Source: JANWHV01 sp035534995 | Lineage (GTDB): Bacteria > Chloroflexota > UBA5177 > JANWHV01 | Direction: 5' to 3' | Length of the DNA: 14,603 nt | NCBI GenBank assembly: GCA_035534995.1 | Contig: DATLQX010000022.1 | Coordinates: 1 to 14,603, forward strand | In this document: piece after piece, positions 1 through 6,576 of the stretch | Numbering within the stretch: the first letter of the stretch is position 1 | Layout of the letters: each line of letters starts with the position of its first letter | Position numbers and translations under genes: made by a program | Notes under the pieces: model-generated | Database searches by the model: none | Told to the model about the DNA's origin: nothing | Seen by the model: the letters and a program-made list of their open reading frames with translations, nothing else

Positions 1-26
1 CCCAGCAGCAATGCCGGGGTCTTTTT
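1..26 (+). terminator. Right half of a terminator hairpin cut by the window edge
   Basis: CCGGGGTC (14-21) is followed by TTTTT (22-26), the right arm and U-tract of an intrinsic terminator for a plus-strand gene lying left of the window. The left arm (expected GACCCC) begins at or before base 1, since the window opens with CCCAG. The reverse complement AAAAAGACCCCGG also occurs at 1616-1628 in the complete hairpin, which supports this reading. The upstream gene is not visible. Confidence 0.5.
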
Positions 27-196
27 GCATGGGGGTATGGTCGCGTACCGCGTGCTCCCTGCCCCTTGCAATCACTGCCCATCGCAAGCGGCACGGGAGG
101 AAAGGGAAGAAAAGAAGAAGGTCAATGAACAGAAGGGGAGCAACCCTTCGCCCTTTCCCTGTCCCGCGGCGCCATCCCTCGTGGTCTCTACTTTCC

Positions 197-251
197 ACGA
201 TAGCGAGCGCCTATTGCCGAGTTGTTACCGCGCTGTAGCCGACGGTAAACA
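197..251 (-). promoter_or_regulatory. Tandem 11-bp operator with -10-like hexamer (site A)
   Basis: The remaining bases left of the first gene (27-299) hold no convincing coding region. They do contain a leftward promoter-like element. TTGCCGAGTTG (214-224) and TTACCGCGCTG (225-235) are two adjacent 11-bp units, and on the minus strand the TATCGT hexamer (202 to 197) follows 11 nt after the last unit. GTAAACA lies at 245-251. The same architecture recurs at 1491-1556. Direct repeats of 11 bp that replace the -35 box and sit 10-11 bp from the -10 are typical of OmpR/PhoB-family activator sites. ACGGTAAAC is repeated at 242-250 and 264-272, 22 bp apart. A small hairpin, GAAGGG/CCCTTC, lies at 132-149. 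Transcription would run leftward out of the window; the target is unknown. Confidence 0.4.
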
Positions 252-299
252 ATCTATTAACGAACGGTAAACGCGGACGATGGGGCGTGAGGCGCCCAC

Positions 300-743
300 C
301 TAGCGCAGCGTGAAAGTGCGTGGCGACGACCAGGCGCCGAAGACCGATCCGTTGGCCGTGGCGGCGATCACCTGCCAGGCATAGACGCCCTTGGCCCACC
401 CGGCGCTGGGTAGGATGTAGGTGTTCATATTCACCCGTTGGGCGGTAATCGTCGCATCGACGCCGCGGAGCGTCTGCCCGGCCACCCCCCGTTGCAGCCA
501 CACCTCCACGTCATACCAGACCGCGCACGGGACGGCCTTCCAGCCAAAATGGATCGTGGCTCCCAACGTCTTCACCACCCCATTCGCCGGCGCCACCAGG
601 GTGACTTTTGGTCCCGAGGCGAGCCCAGAGGCGGTGCAGGCGGCGGGGCTGGGAGCGGCCGTCGCGGTCGCGTGGCCAAGAAGGGGCCACACCGCCGCAA
701 GGAGGGCGCTACCCACCAGATAACGAAACATTCGCTGTGCCAT
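300..743 (-). CDS. Small secreted protein with a fibronectin-III/Ig-like beta-sandwich domain
   Basis: This encodes 147 residues. Residues 1-30 form a Sec-type signal peptide: a basic start (MAQRMFR), a hydrophobic core and a probable cleavage site after ATATAA. The mature part (about 45-147) looks like one Fn3/Ig-like fold: KVTLVAPANG start, YDVEVW strand, YAWQVIA strand and a closing GAWSSPRTFTLR strand. Two Cys (36 and 73) could form a disulfide. The ATG at 743 is preferred over an in-frame GTG at 761, because the latter adds six residues before the signal peptide and removes the GAGAGG motif upstream of the ATG. It lies 252 bp downstream of another 147-residue secreted protein on the same strand, so the two may be co-transcribed. 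The function is unknown; a cell-surface or extracellular binding role is an inference from the fold. Confidence 0.7.
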   Translation of the reverse strand: MAQRMFRYLVGSALLAAVWPLLGHATATAAPSPAACTASGLASGPKVTLVAPANGVVKTLGATIHFGWKAVPCAVWYDVEVWLQRGVAGQTLRGVDATITAQRVNMNTYILPSAGWAKGVYAWQVIAATANGSVFGAWSSPRTFTLR

Positions 744-923
744 GGAGGTTGATCCTCTCACTAACGGGCGAAGCGCCGCCCGGGCAAACAGGAGGACGAC
801 CGCCTCGTGCCGGTAGACGCATCGTGGACCAGTGTACCGGGCGTGGTCGCGCCCGAGAAGCTCCCGCGCCGGCAGCCCACGTCACCGGGGTTTGCCGTGG
901 AAACGAGTCGGTGGCCAAGTCTG

Positions 924-965
924 CCGCGTCCCCCGGAACGAGCCGGGGCATCCCAGGGGACGCGG
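924..965 (-). other. Strong hairpin between the two secreted-protein genes
   Basis: CCGCGTCCCC (924-933) and GGGGACGCGG (956-965) are a perfect 10-bp inverted repeat. An alternative inner pairing, CCCCGG with CCGGGG (about 931-948), overlaps it. The hairpin begins about 30 nt past the stop of the upstream minus-strand gene and has no T-run on that strand. It could be a U-less terminator, a transcript-stabilising stem, or an attenuator that lets reduced read-through reach the next gene. The rest of the 744-995 gap shows nothing else recognisable. Confidence 0.45.
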
Positions 966-995
966 CGCGAGGAAGAGGAAGGGAAGAGAGACGGG

Positions 996-1439
996 TTATT
1001 TGCAGAGGCCAAAACCGAGGATCACCCGCGCTACGTTGCTGTGGGTGTGAGTGGTCAGATCGTAGGCCCGCACGCTCACCGACTCAAACAGGCATTGCAC
1101 GACGTGCTTGGGCAGGGTGGTGCTGATACGTCCGCCGATGACAATCGGGAAATATTGACAGGGATTCGACGACGTACACTTGATGGGCGGCGGGGGCGGG
1201 AGGATAGTGCGCGTCGCCCAAGTGAAGACCTTCCCGCCGACTGAATCAACCACCATGACGCGGTCCCCTGATCCGAAGCCGTAGCCGGAGACCTGGATGG
1301 TGGTGCGCCCCAGCACCGTGGCGCTGATCGTGGGTGTTGCCGCCTGCGCCGCCAGGGGTTGCAGCCCCACGAGCGCGAGACCGAGACTGACCGCCACACC
1401 GCTGATAAACCGTGACCGAGATCCGCCGAGTGCCTTCAT
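996..1439 (-). CDS. Small secreted protein with an IPT/TIG-like domain
   Basis: This encodes 147 residues. A signal peptide covers about residues 1-33 (MKALGGSRSR, hydrophobic core, AAQA cleavage site). The mature start, TPTISATVLGRTTIQVSGYGF followed by GSGDRVMVVD, resembles immunoglobulin-like IPT/TIG or related bacterial surface beta-sandwich domains, which commonly show a V-SGxGF-GD pattern. A run of five Pro (81-85) separates it from a Cys-containing second half (Cys 88, 94, 116 and 146). The ATG at 1439 was chosen because it opens the signal peptide and is preceded by AAGGG at suitable spacing; a start at 1475 only adds a non-conserved polar stretch. The gene is probably driven by the tandem-repeat promoter at 1491-1556, giving a 5' leader of roughly 45 nt. 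Its role is unknown. Confidence 0.7.
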   Translation of the reverse strand: MKALGGSRSRFISGVAVSLGLALVGLQPLAAQAATPTISATVLGRTTIQVSGYGFGSGDRVMVVDSVGGKVFTWATRTILPPPPPIKCTSSNPCQYFPIVIGGRISTTLPKHVVQCLFESVSVRAYDLTTHTHSNVARVILGFGLCK

Positions 1440-1490
1440 GGATTCGCCCTTTCCGTTGCGCTTGCCACCGCTCATGCGGTGTACGACCTC

Positions 1491-1556
1491 AATCTAGGCG
1501 CCAGATATTGCCGGGCTGTTGCCGGGCTGTAGGCGACCATCAACGATTTGTAAACA
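1491..1556 (-). promoter_or_regulatory. Tandem 11-bp operator and promoter upstream of the IPT-like gene (site B)
   Basis: TTGCCGGGCTG occurs twice without a gap (1508-1518 and 1519-1529), a perfect 11-bp tandem. On the minus strand a TAGATT hexamer (1496 to 1491) follows 11 nt after the last unit, exactly the spacing seen at site A. GTAAACA (1550-1556) lies 20 bp from the tandem here and 9 bp in site A, a difference of one helical turn. There is no separate -35, as in PhoB-type activated promoters. The start codon it would serve is at 1439. The 324-bp stretch 1440-1763 is otherwise filled by the hairpin at 1616-1653 and the upstream region of the plus-strand gene. Confidence 0.5.
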
Positions 1557-1615
1557 GTTAATGAATGCCGCGGCGGGTGGCGCCAGGCCGGCAGCACCCG
1601 GACCGACGGAGCAAC

Positions 1616-1653
1616 AAAAAGACCCCGGTAGCGTGTGCCACTGGGGTCGTTTT
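1616..1653. terminator. Bidirectional intrinsic terminator-like hairpin
   Basis: GACCCC (1621-1626) pairs with GGGGTC (1643-1648), with further inner pairing around a GTGT loop. The stem has AAAAA (1616-1620) on its left and GTTTT (1649-1653) on its right, so it can act as a terminator on both strands. Its position is odd, because it sits between two divergent gene starts (1439 minus, 1764 plus). It shares 13 bp with the partial terminator at the window's left edge, in inverted orientation. Confidence 0.6.
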
Positions 1654-1763
1654 CGTGGTGAAAGGTAAATCTGTTTACAAGGGCGGGGTCCGCAGCCTCA
1701 AGCCCATGTAGACTATGCTTCGGAGAGAAGGAGAAGGCGCCGGCGATCAGCGGAGGTCAACGA

Positions 1764-2717
1764 GTGAGTTTGTTTAGACGACCGCCTTCCTCGAATGCGG
1801 GGAAACCGCAACACGCTATCCGCACTGCCGCCACACCGATGTTGCCGGCCGAGGGCGTACCGCCGTGGGCGCGCGTCTCTCTTGTGCAATGGTTGCTGCC
1901 AATCCTCCATGCCGTCCAAGAGCCCAATTTTAGTAGTTACTCAGGTGCCGTATCGGGGACATTCGCGCTCCTCGCCGAGCGACGATTGCACCTCACGCTT
2001 GACTGGCAGCATGGAGAGCGGCACGCAATAGAGGACTTGGCGACACGGATGGATGACGATGAAGGGTTGTTTGTCCGCGTGCTTGAACTCGCCATTGAGT
2101 CCGAGAATCTGAGTTTAGGGTACAGCGTTCGGGATGAAGACCAGGCGCCGCGCCAATTGGATCGCATCCTGACAGAGTCAGGATCCGTGTGGCGTCTCGA
2201 TAGCCGGCAGCTAGAGGTTGAGAATGTGTGGCGCGGTAAGACGGGATATCGAACGATACGCACCCTTCAACGTCGCACCTCGCCGGAAACGGCCGATGCG
2301 CTGCAAGAAGTAAGTCGAGGTGCTCCCGCCGCAGCTGTGCACCTTGCCAATGCCTGGGGTGCCGCCTTTGGGCGCAACCCTGACCCAAGCCGAGCCTACA
2401 GTGAGGCCATCAAGGCTGTCGAAGCTGTCGCCGTTCCTGTTGTGTTGCCGAATGATCCGCTTGCCACATTGGGTAAAGTGATTGGACAACTTCGTTCGAC
2501 ACAACCAAAGTGGCAGGTCATACTCGCAGAGGGCGTCACTACGGGTGGGAACCAAATGCCACCGATCGCCATTATCACGAACCTCGCCGCACTTCTTTGG
2601 GTTAATCAGACCGATAGACATGGACCGGTACGGCAACCGATCCAGCAGGCGCAAGCCGAGATGGCCGTCCATCTTGCGCTCACGCTCGTACAGGCCTTCA
2701 CCAAGTCGATCAGCTAA
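1764..2717 (+). CDS. Hypothetical protein, abortive-infection-like C-terminal region
   Basis: This encodes 317 residues and starts with GTG at 1764 behind a clear GGAGG (1752-1756) at 7-bp spacing. There is no signal peptide or membrane segment. The N-terminus (1-30) is basic and proline-rich; residues 35-150 are mixed alpha/beta with no motif I recognise. Residues about 190-317 (LANAWGAAFGRNPDPSRAYS, then a helix EAIKAVEAV, then VLPNDPLATLGKVIGQLR, then TDRHG and a helical tail) recall uncharacterised actinobacterial and Chloroflexota proteins whose C-terminus resembles the Abi_C-type helical domain of abortive-infection proteins. That similarity is from memory and uncertain. Base composition is less GC-rich than the neighbours, compatible with acquisition. 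The gene converges on the EVE-like gene with a 15-bp gap. No function should be asserted. Confidence 0.65.
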   Translation: MSLFRRPPSSNAGKPQHAIRTAATPMLPAEGVPPWARVSLVQWLLPILHAVQEPNFSSYSGAVSGTFALLAERRLHLTLDWQHGERHAIEDLATRMDDDEGLFVRVLELAIESENLSLGYSVRDEDQAPRQLDRILTESGSVWRLDSRQLEVENVWRGKTGYRTIRTLQRRTSPETADALQEVSRGAPAAAVHLANAWGAAFGRNPDPSRAYSEAIKAVEAVAVPVVLPNDPLATLGKVIGQLRSTQPKWQVILAEGVTTGGNQMPPIAIITNLAALLWVNQTDRHGPVRQPIQQAQAEMAVHLALTLVQAFTKSIS

Positions 2718-2732
2718 GATCGCCAGCACACG

Positions 2733-3251
2733 CTATCGGGGTCTTTGCGTAGGGATGCCCACCCGTGTCCCACCCGTGAGGATCGCGTAGTCGCGCGCCG
2801 TCAGTTCTCTGATAAAGGGCTGACAGAGCCACCGCCAGTGTCCGCTGAGCGGTTTGCCTTGATAGGCGTCCAGCGTCGCGCAGACGCCCCGCGTGATCCG
2901 CACGCCATTGGGGAGCCAGACAATCTCATCGAGCGCAATCCCATACGGAGTGCCATAGCTCAGCTGCGTCGGAAGCCCGGCTTGGGTCGCCTCGCCCAGG
3001 GGAAAGGACGCGGCGCTCTTCACCCTGGCCTTCGCGACAACCCCCGCCCCCTTCCCGGCAGCACCCGTCCGTGGCTTGGAGACATGGAAGCAGACCCGTG
3101 CGCCGGCGACCAGCCGATCGCGACCCGGCGCTCCCTCCGTCACCCACCACAGTTCACGATTCAGCCAGGCTTCCAGGTCGTCGAGCGCCGATCGTCTGCC
3201 CTGCCACAGAAAGGACGGTAAGAGAAAATAGCCCGCATCGTCGGTCGCCAT
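2733..3251 (-). CDS. PUA/EVE-like domain protein (hypothetical)
   Basis: This encodes 172 residues. The pattern resembles EVE/PUA-like domains: an opening GYFLLPSFLW; a segment LVAGARVCFHV (47-57), like the G-D-x-V-x-F-Y strand; VVAKARVKSAASFP (71-84), like the VGxxxVxSxP strand; and a final LTARDYAILTG (150-160), like the L-x-x-x-D-Y end helix. EVE domains bind modified bases in RNA or DNA; whether this one does is inference. The start at 3251 has AGAGGG about 6 nt upstream. It lies 76 bp downstream of the DUF4232 gene on the same strand and converges with the plus-strand hypothetical gene. No signal peptide is present, so it is probably cytoplasmic. Confidence 0.5.
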   Translation of the reverse strand: MATDDAGYFLLPSFLWQGRRSALDDLEAWLNRELWWVTEGAPGRDRLVAGARVCFHVSKPRTGAAGKGAGVVAKARVKSAASFPLGEATQAGLPTQLSYGTPYGIALDEIVWLPNGVRITRGVCATLDAYQGKPLSGHWRWLCQPFIRELTARDYAILTGGTRVGIPTQRPR

Positions 3252-3327
3252 CTTGCCCTCTTCCCTCGCGTGTCATCCTCACACAACCCTACTGTACCAC
3301 CACCGGCGCCCCGCGTTGCCGAGAACC

Positions 3328-3858
3328 CTACGGCGCGGAAGACGTGCTGATCGGCGAGGCGCTGACCACGCCGCCGCAGATTTGCTGGAGGGTGGCCGGG
3401 ACCACGATTGGCGTCCATTCGTCCGGGGGCGTAATCAGCAGATAGGCGCTGGTAGGGCAACTCTGGCCGGGCGTGGGGAGATGGGTCCAGCCCACGTCAA
3501 AGTAGGCGATCTGGCCGGTCTTGAGGACCACCTGTTCCTTGGGGCGGTTGGTGAAGAAGAAGCCGGTGCCCCACAGGACGTGGGTGACGATGGCGTGCCC
3601 CTGTGCGTTGATGAGTTGGATCCCTGGGTAGCCATACAGGAAGCAGGGCTGTTGGGTCAGCGACCTGACGCTGAAGACCACGTCAAGATGGCCCGTGGCC
3701 CCTTGCCCACTATTCGGCACCAGCGCGATATACAGGCCGCCGGTATGGCAGCGCGGGATTGCCGCCGCCCGCGCTTCCTGGCTGGGGATCACGGACGCGC
3801 CGAGCGTCCCCAGGAGCACCGCCCCAACACCCAGCAGACGCATGAGACCACGCACCAT
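3328..3858 (-). CDS. Secreted DUF4232 domain-containing protein
   Basis: This encodes 176 residues. Residues 1-33 are a Sec signal peptide (MVRGLMRLLG, hydrophobic core, cleavage near ARA-AA). The mature domain fits the DUF4232 family seen in secreted actinobacterial and Chloroflexota proteins: PRCHTGGL near the start, GATGHLDVVFSVRSLTQQPC, FLYGYPGIQLINAQG, VLKTGQIAYFDVGW, a CPTSAYLLITPP strand and a closing ICGGVVSASPI. Cys 37, 72, 134 and 161 are placed to form two disulfides. There is no lipobox Cys. A GGAG sequence 7 nt before the ATG at 3858 supports the start. The family has no defined function; an extracellular or envelope role is inferred. Confidence 0.8.
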   Translation of the reverse strand: MVRGLMRLLGVGAVLLGTLGASVIPSQEARAAAIPRCHTGGLYIALVPNSGQGATGHLDVVFSVRSLTQQPCFLYGYPGIQLINAQGHAIVTHVLWGTGFFFTNRPKEQVVLKTGQIAYFDVGWTHLPTPGQSCPTSAYLLITPPDEWTPIVVPATLQQICGGVVSASPISTSSAP

Positions 3859-3885
3859 ATTCTTCTCCTTCCTTCCCTACCGTAT

Positions 3886-3900
3886 CCCGCCACGGGCGGG
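3886..3900. other. Short GC hairpin upstream of the DUF4232 gene
   Basis: CCCGCC (3886-3891) and GGCGGG (3895-3900) form a perfect 6-bp stem with an ACG loop. It lies in the 109-bp gap between the pseudogene stop and the DUF4232 start. No T-run follows on either strand, so a terminator role is doubtful. Confidence 0.3.
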
Positions 3901-3967
3901 GAATCACCAAGCGGGAGCACACGACACCGGAGCCCCCCTCTCTTTCTTAACGCGGAAGCCAGCAAGA

Positions 3968-6072
3968 TTATAAGATTTCTACATACCCTTCTGTTCCATG
4001 CACGCGAATTCGTTGCCCATCTTTTATCAGTTTGGTAGCATGTTCTACTCCGACAACTGCTGGTAAGCCATATTCACGCGCGATAACCGCGCCATGAGTC
4101 ATCAGCCCACCAACTTCGGTGATCAGACCTTTTATCGAGACAAACAAGGGGGTCCAGCTAGGGTCTGTATAGGGGGTGACTAAAATATCTCCATCTTCTA
4201 GATCAGCGCCTTCCATGTTTAAGATGATCCGTGCCCTTCCCTCTACCATGCCGGAAGAAACAGGCAGACCGACAATAGCTTCAGCTGGGATATTCTCTCG
4301 TCTTTACTCACCGGCAACGATTTCACCATCAGAAGTAATAACCCGTGGGGGAGTTAGTTTTTCATATAATTTGTGCTCGTCCTTGCGTTCGCTGATGAGT
4401 TGATAATCCAGTTTACCCGTGCGTACGACCTCGTGTAGCTCTTCAAACGTGAGATAGTATATATCTTCTATTTCATGAATTACTTTGGCCTGCACGAGTT
4501 GCTCGGCTTCGTTCAGTAAAGCCTGTTTATAAGCAAAGTAGCGATCCACGCTTTCATGTTCTCGTTGATCCACGATGAAGCACTCATCGCGGCCATTATG
4601 ATCTTCATGCCCCGTGGATCAAACAAGGTCTTCTTCAGTTGCTGAATATCTTCCTGGATAAAATCAAATAGTTCCGGCCCCGATTTCGTTTGTATGGTGT
4701 GTTTTAGCTCTTCTATCGATGCTTGACTCCTCTTGATCAACTCAGAGGCGATTGCCGGATCGACCTCGGTTCGTGCCTGAGAATCCGAAGACGAAGCGCC
4801 TTTATTGCTTCTACCGGGGCTCTGTTCTTTCTCGGCATCCGGCGACGATAGAACAATATCGCCTCGCTCTATGATGGTCGTCAAGGCGTCTTTCATGAGC
4901 GGATCGTGTTGTCCCATGCCATCCAGTAGGGCTTCTCTGCTGCCGGGTGAAGCCAGTTGATGTATGACATCAACAAACAACCTTCCGCCGGCTTTAAACA
5001 TGGGCCGAGCAGCTATTAGCTGCCATAAAGACAATCCCAATGGTTTCATAGGATCGGTCATCATCTGTTGATGGCCGACGGATATATAGACGTGATTTTC
5101 CTGATCATTCGCTTCAGGGATGGGAAATAGCGTCGTGATCGGCCGGCTCTGGACAATAGAAAATGTATCATCAGCCAAACACCACTCGATGTCCTGGGGA
5201 TGGCCGAAATGATCTTCGATCTTTCTGCCGATGCGCTCAAGCCGCACAATCCGCTCATCCGTCAGCGCTTGCCTGTTCTGCCGTTCAGGCTCAATCTCCT
5301 GTTCCTTCGTTCCGCCATCTTTTAAGGCATACATAGCCAGCTTCTTGGTGGATATCTTCTTATCGATCACCTTGCCGTTACGCACTTTATAGTGATCAGC
5401 ATTCACCAGTCCGGCGACCAGGGCCTCGCCAAGGCCAAAGCTGGCATCAATGGATAACGCCTTCCTATTAGATGTGACGGGATCGGCGGTAAACAAAATT
5501 CCTGCCGCCCGCGGGAAGATCATCTTCTGAACCACCACGGACAGGAGGACTTCACGGTGGTCGAAGCCGTTTTGAAGGCGGTAGATTACTGCCCTCTCGG
5601 TAAACAGCGATGCCCAGCACTTGCTGATGTGCTTCAAGATTTCCTCCTTTCCAATAATGTTCAAATACGTATCCTGCTGGCCCGCGAAGGAAGCCGTCGG
5701 TAGATCCTCCGCGGTCGCGCTCGACCGTACCGCATAGGCATGTTTCTCACCAAACATGGAGAGGCAGCGAGTGACCTCGTCAGTAATGTCTTCAGGAATG
5801 GCAACCCCTTCGATGAGCGTGCGAATCGCACGGCTACGTTCACCGATGGTAGCCCGGTCTTCCACCTTGAGAAGCGATAACTGATCAAGTAATTCGTTTA
5901 TCGACGGCGTTTCCCCCATGACTCTTTTAAAGGCTTCAGTAGAAAGACAAAAGCCATCCGGTACACGTATTCCTTCAATCTTGGAGAGTTCCCCCAGGTT
6001 CGCGCCTTTACTCCCCACAACCATGAGTTTTGTTTTGTCAATATCCTGAAAACCAAGCACATAGGAACTCAT
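3968..6072 (-). pseudogene. Broken PEP synthase / rifampin phosphotransferase-family gene
   Basis: The start (ATG at 6072) follows a strong AAGGAGG. The first frame (6072 to about 4550) encodes the N-terminal PEP/pyruvate-binding ATP-grasp domain: VGSKGANLGEL, RSSATAEDLPTASFAGQQDT, FGLGEALVAGLVNADHYKV and DIEW...SIVQSRPITTL. Near 4543-4573 the reading frame shifts: SWINENMKAW is joined to VDRYFAYKQALL, which in Bacillus-type homologues lies roughly 165 residues further on. The second frame meets an in-frame TAA at 4304-4306 where homologues have Tyr (GE-stop-RRENIPAEA). It then continues intact through GGLMTHGAVIAREYGLP, with the phospho-carrier His codon at 4094-4096, to the stop at 3968-3970. 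The total is about 701 codons against about 867 for the family. The lost part is in the central substrate (rifampin/pyruvate side) domain. The gene is visibly AT-richer than its neighbours and Firmicutes-like, which suggests horizontal acquisition followed by decay. Whether the ancestor was Pps or Rph cannot be settled here. Confidence 0.88.
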
Positions 6073-6149
6073 ATATTTACCTCCTTGGGCAATTCCTTCT
6101 TTGATGATTTCGCTACTCCCATTTCCGTAGGTTCCGGGCTCGGAAGGAG

Positions 6150-6180
6150 ATTATAGGGCACGGCCCGGGGCTTGCCGCAA
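6150..6180 (-). promoter_or_regulatory. Promoter for the PEP synthase/Rph pseudogene
   Basis: On the minus strand TTGCGG (6180 to 6175) and a perfect TATAAT (6155 to 6150) are 19 bp apart, about 78 bp before the start codon. The -35 lies inside the dyad GGGGCTTG/CAAGCCCC (6167-6185). The long spacer makes strength uncertain. Confidence 0.45.
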
Positions 6181-6202
6181 GCCCCCCGGCGCGCCGTATA
6201 AT
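6172..6202 (+). promoter_or_regulatory. Divergent plus-strand promoter sharing the same dyad
   Basis: TTGCCG (6172-6177) and a perfect TATAAT (6197-6202) are 19 bp apart, mirroring the minus-strand promoter. The two -35 boxes overlap in the loop of the 8-bp perfect dyad at 6167-6185. Transcription would start near 6209, at the beginning of the self-complementary segment. Confidence 0.4.
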
Positions 6203-6208
6203 GAGAGT

Positions 6209-6476
6209 GGAGAGGAGTGGGTACTCTCCTGTCCCCTTGCTGTCCGCTGGGGATGGACAAGCTCAGCGGGGAGCGGTGCCGCGCCGCGTACGGCGGTATC
6301 GTCGGCCCGGGAGGATCGCCCAGACGCTGATCAGCTGCCACGGGCCACTCCCCGCTGGGCTCGTCCCAGGCAACGTGAGCAACCCAAGCGACAGCGCGCG
6401 TCGACTACTCACCTACAACGGGACCGACAGTCCGAAGCACCGATCATGGCCTGAGAAGTTCAGGCTCGGACGGGTC
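6209..6476 (+). ncRNA. Candidate structured RNA (unassigned)
   Basis: The stretch 6203-6541 has no credible protein-coding gene but is rich in nested complementarity. The helices are: GGAGAG/CTCTCC (6209-6214 with 6224-6229); a 19-position helix, 6255-6273 with 6348-6366, having one mismatch and one wobble; inside it CGCCG/CGGCG with a CGTA tetraloop (6282-6295), and GGCCCG/CGGGCC (6304-6309 with 6341-6346) enclosing the palindrome GCTGATCAGC (6326-6335); and a second arm with GACC/GGTC (6422-6425, 6473-6476), GTCCGA/TCGGAC (6430-6435, 6466-6471) and GCCTGA/TCAGGC (6449-6454, 6460-6465). A TATAAT at 6197 points into it. I could not match it to tmRNA, RNase P RNA, SRP RNA or any riboswitch I know. 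The strand is not proven. Confidence 0.28.
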
Positions 6477-6541
6477 TGGACGAGCGGCACGGATGCCAGC
6501 ACGGAGAGTGCATCGTTGGGCATCAGACCTCGCCACGACAT

Positions 6542-6554
6542 GGGGGCTCTCCCC
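6542..6554 (-). terminator. Hairpin after the GH116 gene
   Basis: On the minus strand GGGG-AGAG-CCCC (6554 to 6543) forms a compact stem about 22 nt past the glycosidase stop codon. It has no U-tract, so it would be an inefficient or Rho-assisted terminator. Confidence 0.3.
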
Positions 6555-6576
6555 TGACGAGGTATTGACGAGGCCC

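Noticed and set aside
744..761. GTG start at 761 for the Fn3-like protein
   Set aside because: It adds six residues before a normal signal peptide and would overlap the likely Shine-Dalgarno; the ATG at 743 is better.
3253..4038. A 261-codon plus-strand frame across the DUF4232 gene
   Set aside because: It is antisense to a gene with a signal peptide, a ribosome site and conserved Cys pattern, and it crosses into the pseudogene.
4304..4573. The middle fragment of the PEP synthase gene as an independent small protein
   Set aside because: It has no ribosome site, opens by chance at the deletion joint and aligns internally with PEP synthase/Rph proteins.
6260..6300. Resemblance of GCGGGGAG...GCGGTGCC to the 5' domain of Bacillus-type SRP RNA, and a faint T-box-like GGTGCCGCG
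   Set aside because: The conserved SRP domain IV (GGAAGGAAGCAGC-like) is absent downstream, and no tRNA-synthetase or amino-acid gene follows; the match is too short.
6069..6341. A 90-codon minus-strand frame overlapping the pseudogene start
   Set aside because: There is no recognisable domain; it spans the divergent promoter dyad and ends over the ribosome site of the next gene.
6201..6557. A 118-codon plus-strand frame in the gap upstream of the pseudogene
   Set aside because: Its composition is Arg/Ser-rich with no motif, the start has no ribosome site, and the DNA is dominated by RNA-like stems that explain it better.
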